From assembly GCF_002783505.1 (NCBI RefSeq), contig NZ_PFGL01000042.1, positions 60,925 through 124,924 of the forward strand: a DNA stretch of 64,000 nt, read 5' to 3'. Source of the stretch: Shewanella sp. CG12_big_fil_rev_8_21_14_0_65_47_15 (lineage in GTDB: Bacteria; Pseudomonadota; Gammaproteobacteria; Enterobacterales; Shewanellaceae). A program made the translations under genes and the position numbers. The notes under the pieces were generated by a model. It saw only the letters and a program-made list of their open reading frames with translations, ran no database searches and was not told where the DNA came from. This document shows, one piece after another, positions 23,601-33,610 of the stretch; the first letter of the stretch is position 1, and every line of letters begins with the position of its first letter.

Positions 23601-25211
23601 ATGCCAAGGATTGCCGGTTTTGATGACGATGTTCAAATTGTACATATAGGTGAATTGTTCAGAGCTCGTAGCAAGCGAGACTGGTATATCAATGTCTGGT
23701 GTCGCCCTTTACAGGATAAAAAGTCGACCCGGATATCCAACCTAGCTTTATTGAGTCGCAGCAAGCGCATCAACAGTAGTAAGCGTGGAGAAAACTCTGC
23801 TGACAGGGTGATCGAACTTCCTTCGCGGTATCAATTGTTTCCGGCAAAACTGGCCGATTTTCCTGACTTAAGTAATTTCGATTCAGTCAGAAAAGCAGAA
23901 AGCCGGCAGAATGCTTTCATCTACACTGAGAAAAAGCCCGGAAGAACCGTTAAGTACGTCATACCACAGCTTGAACTGGCCAGAGCCATCTTTTTAATCA
24001 ACTCTTATCTATGCCGCGCTTGTTTATCTAGCACAACATTACAACTCGAATTTGACGTTCAACGGCCTTACTTCCACAAGCATGTCGATATTCATGTTTT
24101 AAAGACCACTACCTTTCCCCTCAGTGCATTTGATCAAAGTGGCACCACCATGATTCTGGCTTGGCTGCTGACAAACAGCGATGCCATGAACTCTTTTCAG
24201 AGCATTTATTCGCACTATATACGAGACCGACAATTCAAAGGAATATGGGAGTCGTGGTGTTTCAGCTTTGATCCCCCACCAATGGACAATTGGACCCTTC
24301 ATGTCCGTGGACGTTTTAGCGACGACAAATCGAGCTACCTGGTTGAGGAAATCATAGGTATTGATATCGATGCCGAAATGCCTGTACTGGTTGCTTTTAT
24401 TCACCCTGATTTTGTCAAAAAGGAAAATAAAGATGGCTCTGTCCGTCATGGTTCTGGGTCTGTTGACTGGCGGGACCAGGAAGAAGAGTATGAAATTGAT
24501 GATGAAGAATCAGCATCCGATCAGAATCAAACCACAGTTATTGATGGTGGTGCGTCTTTTGTTCGTTTTAAAAGACCTTGTTCTGTTGTTAAGCAAGAAC
24601 AATTCACGCCAAGTCATAAGCTGATTATTGATGAGGAGTCGGAGCGGGAAGGCGGAAAACAGGTCAGCACTGATGAACCAAATCAAGCCGGTAAGCTTCC
24701 TTCGGCTGATGTAGGTGGAAAGCATGATCTTACAGACAGAGAGCGTTACTACGCAGGTCGTTTTATCAGCTTCGACCATATGCTTAAAATTTTAAAATTC
24801 GTACATGGCTGTACTATTTTGCATCAGGACACCTTGGCGTTGCCGAAAGTTGGTCGTAGCCAGCAACAAATGTTGGAGAACGGAACTCCGCGGGTGATTA
24901 AGTCGGTGTGGCTTAGACATGGTGGTCAGCAAGTTGTGTTACTGGAGATTGATACCTCTGATGGCATCAAAATGTTATCAACCAAAATACTTTTCAACGC
25001 CGACCCAACCAAATGGGATGAGCAGTATCTGCAGATTCGGAAAGGAGTTGTGTCTAAGTCCTTGTCCTGGCCAAACGAATTACTCGACACACTTTACGGC
25101 GAACATGGACACAGAGGTATTAATCACCCAAAACATCAGGGCGCTGAGGCTGGGAATATTCCCCGGGAGTCACTGGAGAGCTGGGCTCTGAGGTTCTTAT
25201 CTGCTATCTAA
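23601..25211 (+). CDS. tnsE: Target-selection protein TnsE
   Basis: 536 aa, near the 538 aa of Tn7 TnsE. TnsE steers Tn7 to conjugating plasmids and lagging-strand DNA through the sliding clamp. Family stretches seen are QIVHIGELFRARS near the start, IPQLELARAIFLINSY in the middle, WCFSFDPPPMDNWTLHV, and GHRGINHPK near the end. A good ribosome site (GGAGATGGG) stands 10 bp after tnsD. Possession of tnsE means that the element can use both glmS and mobile-plasmid targets. Confidence 0.94.
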   Translation: MPRIAGFDDDVQIVHIGELFRARSKRDWYINVWCRPLQDKKSTRISNLALLSRSKRINSSKRGENSADRVIELPSRYQLFPAKLADFPDLSNFDSVRKAESRQNAFIYTEKKPGRTVKYVIPQLELARAIFLINSYLCRACLSSTTLQLEFDVQRPYFHKHVDIHVLKTTTFPLSAFDQSGTTMILAWLLTNSDAMNSFQSIYSHYIRDRQFKGIWESWCFSFDPPPMDNWTLHVRGRFSDDKSSYLVEEIIGIDIDAEMPVLVAFIHPDFVKKENKDGSVRHGSGSVDWRDQEEEYEIDDEESASDQNQTTVIDGGASFVRFKRPCSVVKQEQFTPSHKLIIDEESEREGGKQVSTDEPNQAGKLPSADVGGKHDLTDRERYYAGRFISFDHMLKILKFVHGCTILHQDTLALPKVGRSQQQMLENGTPRVIKSVWLRHGGQQVVLLEIDTSDGIKMLSTKILFNADPTKWDEQYLQIRKGVVSKSLSWPNELLDTLYGEHGHRGINHPKHQGAEAGNIPRESLESWALRFLSAI

Positions 25212-25232
25212 TCAAATTTGGAGCCAAGGGGC

Positions 25233-25260
25233 TGTTGTCGCTAATTACAAGCCGACAACA
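25233..25260. terminator. Hairpin between convergent tnsE and the WYL gene
   Basis: TGTTGTCG and CGACAACA pair across a 12-base loop. It lies between two convergent genes, so a bidirectional terminator is plausible, although there is no T-run. Confidence 0.4.
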
Positions 25261-25289
25261 TTAGTGACAAAGGCAAAATCTATATGAAA

Positions 25290-26105
25290 TTAACTCTCCA
25301 ACTTTCTCACTGAAACGATCAATTGATGTGCTGCAGGCATCGACACCTGTTTAGAGTTGTATTGTGTTTCCAAGTAGAAGAGCATTGAGCGCCTTAGTCT
25401 CAACTGAATTTCTTGGTTATCGGGCATATTGTACTCATTGGCAATAGCTAAACGTTGTTCTGCAGACAGATCAGGGTTTGGCTTCACAATAACTGTTACG
25501 AAGGTTTGCCAATCTACATCTTGCTCTGCACTCATATCTGTTGGTTTCGTACTTCTAGTTGCGATAACGCGGCCAAGAACAAAATCACGAAACTCGTCAC
25601 GCTTGTGACAATACGCTCTTACATGCCAGCGTTCACCGTCAGAAGCGAAAGCATGGGGTGATAGCCAACGCCAAGACGAATTTGGGTCAGTCATAGATTG
25701 ATAACAAACTTCCAATGCTTCACGTTTTTGAATTGCCTTTACTATTGCAAACAGAGTTTCTGAGGTTGCCTGGCGCTTAGGCAGAGGCCAAGCCTCCACA
25801 GGTACTTGAGAGGGGACCATATTGACGAATTCATCAAGCCCGCGGGGGTTCATAAAGAGTGGGATGAAGCCTGAATTAGGTAAGTACCGCTTGCGGGATT
25901 TGTTATAGCTCATGTTTCCAGGTGCAATAGCCATATACGTGCTGAAATCGGTAGCTGCCTGAGTAGGATTGACACCGAATTGGTCCACAAGATCAGCACG
26001 TTGAAGTTCGCCTTTCCAAAACAAACATCGCTCAATGTGTTCCATTCGTTGTTGGACTGTAAATGAAAGATGGGGCAAAGATTTCAACAAATCAGTTTTC
26101 GACAT
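25290..26105 (-). CDS. WYL-domain transcriptional regulator of the defence island
   Basis: 271 aa. An N-terminal winged helix (RADLVDQFGVNPTQAATDF) is followed by a WYL ligand-sensing domain (LEVCYQSMTDPNSSWRWLSP, then ERWHVRAYCHKRDEFRDFVL). The architecture resembles BrxR/CapW regulators, dimeric repressors that govern phage-defence genes. It is divergent from jetA across a 128-bp gap that should contain both promoters, so it probably represses the jet operon and perhaps the genes after it. The ligand is unknown. Confidence 0.82.
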   Translation of the reverse strand: MSKTDLLKSLPHLSFTVQQRMEHIERCLFWKGELQRADLVDQFGVNPTQAATDFSTYMAIAPGNMSYNKSRKRYLPNSGFIPLFMNPRGLDEFVNMVPSQVPVEAWPLPKRQATSETLFAIVKAIQKREALEVCYQSMTDPNSSWRWLSPHAFASDGERWHVRAYCHKRDEFRDFVLGRVIATRSTKPTDMSAEQDVDWQTFVTVIVKPNPDLSAEQRLAIANEYNMPDNQEIQLRLRRSMLFYLETQYNSKQVSMPAAHQLIVSVRKLES

Positions 26106-26233
26106 ATGAATATGATGAGGCTCATGTTAGATGTGTAGTTTGCATAGTCTTACACGATGTGTTAGTTTTGTCGATATGTAGTGTTATGCAACCCAAATTG
26201 ATTGGTGCTCAGTATGACCATGAAGGAAATACG

Positions 26234-27610
26234 ATGGACTGGATTCCTTTAATTGCCTCGACTGCTCGCTTGATTGATCTTCACGATAGTCATCGAGAAA
26301 GTGGACGTTCAACTAGCCAGTATGACCTTTACCGTGAGGCCCGAGGGGGAAATCACGATGGACTTTGGTTGGATGTTGCACTGACAGTGATCGAATATCT
26401 ACGAGAACGTGAGAGCGAAGTCGTAGGTGGATTTGTTTCTGGCACCGAGGTTCGGGAAAGTTTACAAAAACGTATTACTAATCTATCCGACGAAGATGTG
26501 AAATTTGTTCTATCAGCGTTAACCACACCCGCAGAAATATGGTTTGTAGAGAGGATGGATAATGGAACCAGACCTATTAACTCAACCAAGGAAACCAATC
26601 TAATTGAGCGCTCCCGCACTGCGGACGCCTATCGACTTGCTTCTACCGGTCGAACCGCAGCTGGGCTTGCCGCCAATGTGCGTGACATCGCTTATATTGC
26701 TGGGTCTGCAAAGAATCTACTTACCGCGATTAAAGCGCGTGATTTTTGGAAGATAACCGAACTAGCAGCAGCGATAATTGATGTTCTACGGACATTCAGG
26801 TTAGAGATTGAATCACATAGGGAGGGTAGTCAGAAGGCTGGTATTCAAGGATTTTTCAAGGAGCGTGGTGATGTGATTAAGGAGCAAATCGAAGATGCGG
26901 CCAAGATTCTTGTCGAAGCGAACGAGTTCCTTTCTCTTCAATCAACTCGTGCAGAATTCCAAATCTGGATAGCTGCTATGGATCGGGCTGGTAAACCGTC
27001 TTTCGGCCACGGTTATGCTAAAGAGCATTTGAAGAACGTCACCGGGCAAACGCTTAAGCTACTTGAATCATTTACACAACTGGTAAACGAGAGTCTTACC
27101 ATGGACGAAAGTGCACTGAGTCCGGTTTCTTTCATTGACCTGTCAGCTTCGTTGGCCGCCAAATCATTCCAAGATAGTTTCTATTTTTCACTGATTAGCT
27201 CCTTTGGCCCTACCCGACTGAGGCAAATCATGCCTTGCCCCTTTGACTTTTTTGGAGTAGTCGAACCGCAACGAGGTATAGATAACCGTGAAGAAGACGA
27301 GGACAGTGAAGGGATCGAAGATACAGGCATTAAGGGTATCGGTTTCATCGCGGAGCACGGCTCAGCTATTCTCGCAGAGCTTCGTAAAGGTCCTCTTACT
27401 CTTACCGATGCGTTAGAGCGCGAGTGGATTGGCCTCGAAACAGACACTAGCAATCTCAGTGAGTTGGTCGGAACCTATTGTGATCCGACAATGCTTGGGG
27501 AGGACTTGAATATAGTCGTTCGTTTTGGAGATGGTCGAGCCACTTATGCAGCTGAAGGAGTCGGACGACTGTCGTTCGATGAATTAGTAATGGTCTTGGA
27601 GAGCAAATAA
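26234..27610 (+). CDS. jetA: Wadjet-like subunit JetA (MksF/kleisin-type)
   Basis: 458 aa from ATG 26234, which has AAGGAA upstream; the open frame runs back to 26,063 but that part overlaps the divergent WYL gene. The N-terminal winged-helix part has WLDVALTVIEYLRERESE and the family-like ADAYRLASTGRTAAGLA, followed by long helices, as in MukF/MksF kleisins. In Wadjet systems JetA bridges the SMC heads. A one-base overlap (TAATG) couples it to jetB. Assignment rests mainly on operon order and size. Confidence 0.75.
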   Translation: MDWIPLIASTARLIDLHDSHRESGRSTSQYDLYREARGGNHDGLWLDVALTVIEYLRERESEVVGGFVSGTEVRESLQKRITNLSDEDVKFVLSALTTPAEIWFVERMDNGTRPINSTKETNLIERSRTADAYRLASTGRTAAGLAANVRDIAYIAGSAKNLLTAIKARDFWKITELAAAIIDVLRTFRLEIESHREGSQKAGIQGFFKERGDVIKEQIEDAAKILVEANEFLSLQSTRAEFQIWIAAMDRAGKPSFGHGYAKEHLKNVTGQTLKLLESFTQLVNESLTMDESALSPVSFIDLSASLAAKSFQDSFYFSLISSFGPTRLRQIMPCPFDFFGVVEPQRGIDNREEDEDSEGIEDTGIKGIGFIAEHGSAILAELRKGPLTLTDALEREWIGLETDTSNLSELVGTYCDPTMLGEDLNIVVRFGDGRATYAAEGVGRLSFDELVMVLESK

Positions 27611-28416
27611 TGGATATGGAGGATATGGGGCTGATCGTTGCGCATCTGCTTCGACATCGGATAGTTGAAACACATCCTGCCAATGGACGCAACACAGATG
27701 AGGCAAGGATCGTGGGGAAACTGTTATTTTCAATGAATACTGAAGAACGACGTTCGCTGGACAAAATATTTGCTGGTATGCGCCTTATATTTGTCGATTT
27801 TGACTGGCATGTCATCCCAGCCTTACCCAAAGGTGGACGAGTATATCTATTGGCTCGTGATATTGGAAAGGGTGAACCTTCGGCTGTCCTTGCCCCAGAA
27901 GTTATTTTAGACGCGATGCGGGAGAAAGGTAATGAATCCAAGAGCGAGGCTGCAGCATGGTTCGTGCATCTTTGGTTGGTCCACCTAGACCTGATCTATA
28001 CAAACCAAGGCCGGTCACCATCTCAATTACAAACATATCCAAAGGGAATGTTCGACTTTGATGTCTTCTTGACACTAGTCCGTAATCATTTTGAGGATTT
28101 ACGGCAGGGTTTGGATCGGAATGAAGTTCCGGCCGATGCTGTGTTCAAAACGTTCGAGAAAGCAAGCCATACAGAAGTAGAGCGTCGATGTCGGCGTTTC
28201 GTCAATCTAATGATTAACGCAGGTCTTCTAACGACTATTGCGAAGGATGTGTATCAGCAAACACTGCTCTCTGCATACGAGATCAAAAGGAATTACGAAC
28301 TGGGTTTACAGCAGTTCGTAGAGGACTCCAACGCAAAGAAATATAGGCTTGCGACGTCGATTCTTACTGGAACGGATTACACAACAGATATTAACAGAGA
28401 GGCTGTATGTCGCTGA
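27610..28416 (+). CDS. jetB: Wadjet-like subunit JetB (MksE-type)
   Basis: 268 aa. Predicted KITE protein of the MksE group that binds the kleisin JetA. Winged-helix-like segments are visible (HTEVERRCRRFVNLMINAGLL) but no catalytic motif, as expected for this family. The gene overlaps jetA by one base and jetC by ten, so the proteins are probably made in a fixed ratio. The call depends on position between jetA and jetC more than on motifs. Confidence 0.68.
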   Translation: MDMEDMGLIVAHLLRHRIVETHPANGRNTDEARIVGKLLFSMNTEERRSLDKIFAGMRLIFVDFDWHVIPALPKGGRVYLLARDIGKGEPSAVLAPEVILDAMREKGNESKSEAAAWFVHLWLVHLDLIYTNQGRSPSQLQTYPKGMFDFDVFLTLVRNHFEDLRQGLDRNEVPADAVFKTFEKASHTEVERRCRRFVNLMINAGLLTTIAKDVYQQTLLSAYEIKRNYELGLQQFVEDSNAKKYRLATSILTGTDYTTDINREAVCR

Positions 28417-31400
28417 TTGCAAGGATTCAGTATGTTAATTTCCTTACCTACAGTCACCCAGAAAGCAGAGATAGAAAGCCTGCTCTACGGGTCGTAGAGT
28501 TTTCTCCGCTCAAATATTCTACAGCTATCAATATCCCGAACGGTCATGGCAAAACTAACATGATCTCAGCCCTGCTTTACCTTATTAGCCGAGACAGAAA
28601 ACTGAGGCTGCAAGCTCTGCCTCTGTTCACGCCACGCAGATGTGGAACACCTTCACACATCCGAGTTCAATTATGGGATCTACAAGATGATCTGATGCAA
28701 ACCGACTTAGGTCTTGAAGATGGTTTATTGGATCCCAGAGATCTGCCTAACAATAATGATCACTATGTTTTTGGCTTGTGTGCCTATCAAGGAGAGGAAC
28801 CAAAGTTTTACTACTATAGGGGGGTGTTAGAGGATTGTCCTGTATTCGAACGTACCGATAAGGGTTATTTGTATAGTCAAGAAACAGCAGTCCAACAAGC
28901 TGTGAGGGCTGTGGGTGGGACTTGGAACATCTCATCTGTTCATGAATGGCGCTCTCTTATTACCAGCCACATTCCTAGTCGAGTACTGGCGCAACAAGTA
29001 AAGTTTCATCTTGATGGTGGCGGTGACAAATCAGCTCAACTTCATCAGGTCGAGACAGAAAACGACGAGAGCTTCGATCAGGCATTTTTCCGAATGGTCA
29101 TTGCTCCAGAGCTACTTGCATCGAATAGTGAGTTAGAGGAGGACCCTGAAGACCCACGCGAAAACTTCGAAGAACTACTTTATGCCCACTTTAGCAAGAT
29201 GGCTTCAGCGACTATAAAAGCGGAGCAGGAGCAAAAGCTGATTAAAGAGCAAGAAGATGTTGTGCGTGATCTTGACGGCCTAGCAGCCACTGGCTCGAAA
29301 GCCCAGGAAGAAAGCGACAAGTATCGTCTGATGCTTGGGAATATTGCTCACGACGGCGCTTTAATCCAACACCTTGTGCGCACAGATCCATTTCCAGGAT
29401 TGCTGGATGCGCGTTATTTGCCGTCTGGCCGAGTTGGTGAAATTGTACCATACGTAGTAATAGACAAGATCCACGGTCTAATGATTTTGGATGCAGGACT
29501 GGAAAAACTTACCAGTGTCGAGACCGGAATTCTAAATAGATCTGCCGAACGCTCAAAGATTGCGCGGCAAGAAGTAGATGAATTTCAAGTTGTTGATATT
29601 AGTTGGAATCTTGTAAATTTCAAGTCTGGTAATCGTGGTGGAGGGTACACTCGAAAAGCTTACGCCCTAGATGCCGCGATACAACTTCTCGCACAACTTC
29701 GAGACATCGGTACTGCAAAACTAGCTGGAGCTGCTGATATGCTACAGCAAGTATTTTGCTGGGTCGAAAACAAAGCTGACACCAACAGCTACCGAAAAGC
29801 AGCTCGGCAGCTTTTAGTGGAAATAGACAAACACCAAGAAGATATCAAACGGCGAATGGTTGAGATAGCTCAGTGGGAGTTCGAAGTTAACGAACTCGGG
29901 GATCGAATCTCTAAGTATGACCAAGCGAAAGGGGCCTTCGAGGATTTAATTGGAAGCGGGGATTTTTCTGCTAAAGAACTCGAAACCCCAATATTGCTCG
30001 CGAGCATAGTGGCCGATGAGCTTCATGCCTCTGATTGTGCGTTGAGGGAGCATGATATTCGTGTAGGTAGTCTCGAGCAACTGTTCACTCGTTACTTGAC
30101 ATTCTGTCAGAATAATCGCGGCCAATCGGTGCGAAACTGCTTGGATACACTGTCAGTGCGTATGGACAGCGCGAAGGAAGCTCTGCAAGTCGCTAAACAA
30201 AACCTTCATAATTCAAATGATGAAGTAATCCGACTAAAAACTCTGAAGTTAGATCAAGAAGATTTGCACAAAAAGAACCAACAGCAGCTTGAGACTCTGC
30301 AAGAGTTGCAATCTCATCATCCACTTTACGCGGAATGGTTTGGTGAAACATCGCCTGAAACTATCGATATTCGGGGTAATCTTAGGCAAATTGATTATGA
30401 CGAGAAAGAGCTCGCTCATCGACGCAAGGAGTGTGAAGAGCTACAAGAGAGTATTACTGCGTTGTTGCCCTCAGTATCACGTTTCCGTGAATTGTTCGAT
30501 GAGAGAGATGCCGATAGAATCAATATTTCTAGTGAGCTCCAACACATAGCGATTCAAGAGAAAGCGCTCGAGAAATCGCGGATAGTTGCGGATGCGCTGT
30601 ATGTCCGTATTCAAAATTTACAGCCATTTGTTGGAGCATATCATCGAATTTTCGGTGATATCAATCCGCTAATGTTGAATCCTAGCAAGGAGCGTGCAGA
30701 ATTGCAGCAGGCCATTATTCAGGCCGAAACGAGCTGTAAATCGTTAGATACTCAAGTTTCTAGACTCAATCTGTTCCGGGAGACGAACCCTGGTTGGAGC
30801 CCGACTGCATGGCTTGCTGAACTTGAATCACGGCGAATGGCGCTAACTCAAGAATTCGCTCAACAGAATCAGAAAGTTATTACTGCCCAGCGTCAGCTTG
30901 CCGAGTTGATGTCCGATCCTGTAGCCCGGCCAGAAGACGTAGCGTGTATGCATGACCTGCTCAGAGGAACAATTACATTTGTTCCTCTGCACATTTTTAT
31001 AGAGAACAATTGTCCATCTGATGTGAAACAACATTGGCTGACGCACTTCTCATCATTGCTGTTTGCTCCAGTTGTTGAAACTATTGGGGAAGCGGCCAAG
31101 GCTTCCCGTTTGCTCTATAACGAACAAACAACGATGCCGGTGCTAATTGCAAGCCCGTTAAAGGCTATGATGGAGAGTGGCACACCGATGCTGGTTTTGG
31201 AAGAGGAGTGTGCATATACATGGCTAGCCGGTATAAAGACACGTATGGTGCATTGCCTTCTAAATCCAGAAGCGGTTAAAGAAGAGAGATCTTTGGCACA
31301 TAAACGGTTGGCTTTGCTCAAAGAGGTGCTATTACAAAAAGAAGAGGAGCTTAATAAACTCTCAGAGAGATCGATTCCTACGCAACTAGCTCGCGATGCT

Positions 31401-33602
31401 GAGCGAGCGGAGAGTTCTAACGCAGAAGCTGAATTGTTAGCGACTTCTCAACAACTGACAAAATTACGCAAGCAGTTGCCAGACATTTTGTTACAAAGCT
31501 CCCCAGAAGCGCTCGACAGCATTCAAAAGATGCGAGAATACCTCGAATTGACCAAGGAGCATGGCGATAACATTGGCGAAAAGGTGGTTGAGGAACTTCG
31601 CCAAATTGTAGAGCAGATCGAGTTCTGGCGTCAGAAGAGGGAATGGTACGAGGAGCGTAACTCCGACGCAGTACGTCAGGTTATCCTGGATATGCGTCGT
31701 TATCAGGTTTTGATATCAAAGCATGGAGTTGATGTACTTCAAAATATACAGGCAGAGCTGGAACTAATAAGAGATCAAGGCAGTGACTTACAGCGCTCAC
31801 GTGAGTGGTTTGAGGAACGGGATCGAGAAGACATCCATACTGCAATCACCGCTATGCGCAGATACTTGTTGGAAGGGGGCGAGGCTGAGCTTGCCAAGCG
31901 GCAAGGTATTTCTGAAACTTGCATGGCGGAACTGAAAGCTCTGACAAAAAAGATAGATGAGATGATGCAAGCTGTTGCTCAGTATGAAGCGCATCACACT
32001 ACAGCCCAAAATGCTGAATCAAGCGCGGTAGAGGCATATCACCAGAACTATCAGAATTTACTTGACCTAGCTGACTTTTCAGAAGGTGAGGGTTTGTTGT
32101 TCATGGAGACCCACGAGAGTTCACGTCAATCTCTGGAGTTTGACAAGCGTAAGGCTGAGACCCGTAAAGGTTATGAAAGCCAGTTTCCACACGCTCAACG
32201 TTATATAGATGAAAGCAGAGATGGTCAGACTAGCGAACAGGACTTGCTAAAACACAAAGCGGATTTAGCGATAAAGACTGCAAAAGCAAGGCTCCTGCAG
32301 GAAAAGGATACCCATGCAGTGGATGAGAAGAATCAGAGGCTAGTTACTATCAAGAGCCTTCGGGATGTTCTTCATGAGGCAGCGTGTCGGCTACTCGCAG
32401 AGTTCCGATCCGTTGCAAAAGATCTCGAAGACATTCGAGACTCAGGGAATATAAAGGATATTCAATTCAATAATTCTGCCCTGTTCCTTCATGCTGAGTT
32501 AATTCGAGAACGGCTCAAACATTCAGACTGTGATCCATTCTTAATCGATAATATTCGCAAGCTTGGCCGATTATCCGGTGAGTTGGGACTAGCAGAGCAG
32601 TCTAAAGATATTGCTCAAGTGCGACGCAATGCCGAGCGGGTTGTTCGTGAATATAAGGAACGCAAGGACCGCTTTTGCAATGATATAACCAATGGTTATA
32701 GAAAAGGACTCTCAGTGCTTAACAGCGAATGGTTGCAAAGCCAAGAGCGCTTTGATGCACCAGCTGATCTGAAATCCCAGATTGAGGTGAGTATTGCGAG
32801 TAACAAAACGCTATTACTCCAAGCTACCACAAGTCTAGAGTTTGCTCGTGACAAAACCACAGATATGTTGACAATACTGGCGAAGGACGCAGATCGCGCG
32901 TTGTCGATTTTGGATGACGCGATGGCGACTACTCCTTCTGCGCGTTTCTATGTTAGGGCTAGTGTCATCACAGATGACAAGATTGACAACCTTTTGAGTC
33001 GACTCTATTACGATATCGAAGCGCAGATGCGACGCGATACTAATAATTCGTTCATAACAGAAAAGCGCCAGAAAACACGAGTAATTAACGAGTTGCGTGG
33101 CGAGATCTATCGATCTTTGTTCACTGATGTGAGCGTAGAATTCCGTCATCCTTCAATTTGGGAAGGAGGGCAACATAAACTATCCTCTAAAAGCTTAAGC
33201 GAGGGCATGCGGACAGCCATCAGCTTGATGTGGATCGCGAAGCTGGCTGAATTCCGTCTACGACAGGCTATTGACCTAGCCGGTGGAATGAGACGTCAGA
33301 ACAATCGTGCTGCTTTGCGCAAAGAACGCTATTTCGTGATTCTGGACGGGCTCTTTTCCAACCTTAGTCACGACACGATGATTGATTCTGCAATGGAGTC
33401 GCTTCGCCTCTCTGCTGGTCATTTCCAGCTAATAGGAATGATTCATCATCCGAGGTATATAAACAATCCGAAGATCTTTCCATCATATTTTGTCGGTAGA
33501 CCATATCATGCTAAGGGCGGTAAACATTCATGGCTTACTGTTGAATCGAACGAAGAGCAGCCAGGTTCACTAGGCATTTTTGGCTCACATTTCACACAAT
33601 AG
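28407..33602 (+). CDS. jetC: Giant SMC-like ATPase of a Wadjet-like system (JetC/MksB-type)
   Basis: 1731 aa, far longer than the roughly 1100 aa usual for JetC. The N-terminal head has Walker A IPNGHGKT (43–50), unusual for lacking the first glycine. Long charged coiled coils on either side enclose a globular hinge at about 842–955. The C-terminal head has the ABC signature LSEGMR (about 1597–1602) and a Walker B strand FVILDGLFSNLS, with Asp1647 followed by Gly instead of the catalytic Glu. Repeated units of about 55 aa occur in both arms. In Wadjet, the SMC complex extrudes small circular DNA until JetD cuts it; whether this protein still hydrolyses ATP normally is open. Confidence 0.8.
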   Translation: MSLIARIQYVNFLTYSHPESRDRKPALRVVEFSPLKYSTAINIPNGHGKTNMISALLYLISRDRKLRLQALPLFTPRRCGTPSHIRVQLWDLQDDLMQTDLGLEDGLLDPRDLPNNNDHYVFGLCAYQGEEPKFYYYRGVLEDCPVFERTDKGYLYSQETAVQQAVRAVGGTWNISSVHEWRSLITSHIPSRVLAQQVKFHLDGGGDKSAQLHQVETENDESFDQAFFRMVIAPELLASNSELEEDPEDPRENFEELLYAHFSKMASATIKAEQEQKLIKEQEDVVRDLDGLAATGSKAQEESDKYRLMLGNIAHDGALIQHLVRTDPFPGLLDARYLPSGRVGEIVPYVVIDKIHGLMILDAGLEKLTSVETGILNRSAERSKIARQEVDEFQVVDISWNLVNFKSGNRGGGYTRKAYALDAAIQLLAQLRDIGTAKLAGAADMLQQVFCWVENKADTNSYRKAARQLLVEIDKHQEDIKRRMVEIAQWEFEVNELGDRISKYDQAKGAFEDLIGSGDFSAKELETPILLASIVADELHASDCALREHDIRVGSLEQLFTRYLTFCQNNRGQSVRNCLDTLSVRMDSAKEALQVAKQNLHNSNDEVIRLKTLKLDQEDLHKKNQQQLETLQELQSHHPLYAEWFGETSPETIDIRGNLRQIDYDEKELAHRRKECEELQESITALLPSVSRFRELFDERDADRINISSELQHIAIQEKALEKSRIVADALYVRIQNLQPFVGAYHRIFGDINPLMLNPSKERAELQQAIIQAETSCKSLDTQVSRLNLFRETNPGWSPTAWLAELESRRMALTQEFAQQNQKVITAQRQLAELMSDPVARPEDVACMHDLLRGTITFVPLHIFIENNCPSDVKQHWLTHFSSLLFAPVVETIGEAAKASRLLYNEQTTMPVLIASPLKAMMESGTPMLVLEEECAYTWLAGIKTRMVHCLLNPEAVKEERSLAHKRLALLKEVLLQKEEELNKLSERSIPTQLARDAERAESSNAEAELLATSQQLTKLRKQLPDILLQSSPEALDSIQKMREYLELTKEHGDNIGEKVVEELRQIVEQIEFWRQKREWYEERNSDAVRQVILDMRRYQVLISKHGVDVLQNIQAELELIRDQGSDLQRSREWFEERDREDIHTAITAMRRYLLEGGEAELAKRQGISETCMAELKALTKKIDEMMQAVAQYEAHHTTAQNAESSAVEAYHQNYQNLLDLADFSEGEGLLFMETHESSRQSLEFDKRKAETRKGYESQFPHAQRYIDESRDGQTSEQDLLKHKADLAIKTAKARLLQEKDTHAVDEKNQRLVTIKSLRDVLHEAACRLLAEFRSVAKDLEDIRDSGNIKDIQFNNSALFLHAELIRERLKHSDCDPFLIDNIRKLGRLSGELGLAEQSKDIAQVRRNAERVVREYKERKDRFCNDITNGYRKGLSVLNSEWLQSQERFDAPADLKSQIEVSIASNKTLLLQATTSLEFARDKTTDMLTILAKDADRALSILDDAMATTPSARFYVRASVITDDKIDNLLSRLYYDIEAQMRRDTNNSFITEKRQKTRVINELRGEIYRSLFTDVSVEFRHPSIWEGGQHKLSSKSLSEGMRTAISLMWIAKLAEFRLRQAIDLAGGMRRQNNRAALRKERYFVILDGLFSNLSHDTMIDSAMESLRLSAGHFQLIGMIHHPRYINNPKIFPSYFVGRPYHAKGGKHSWLTVESNEEQPGSLGIFGSHFTQ

Positions 33603-33610
33603 GTGTTTGT

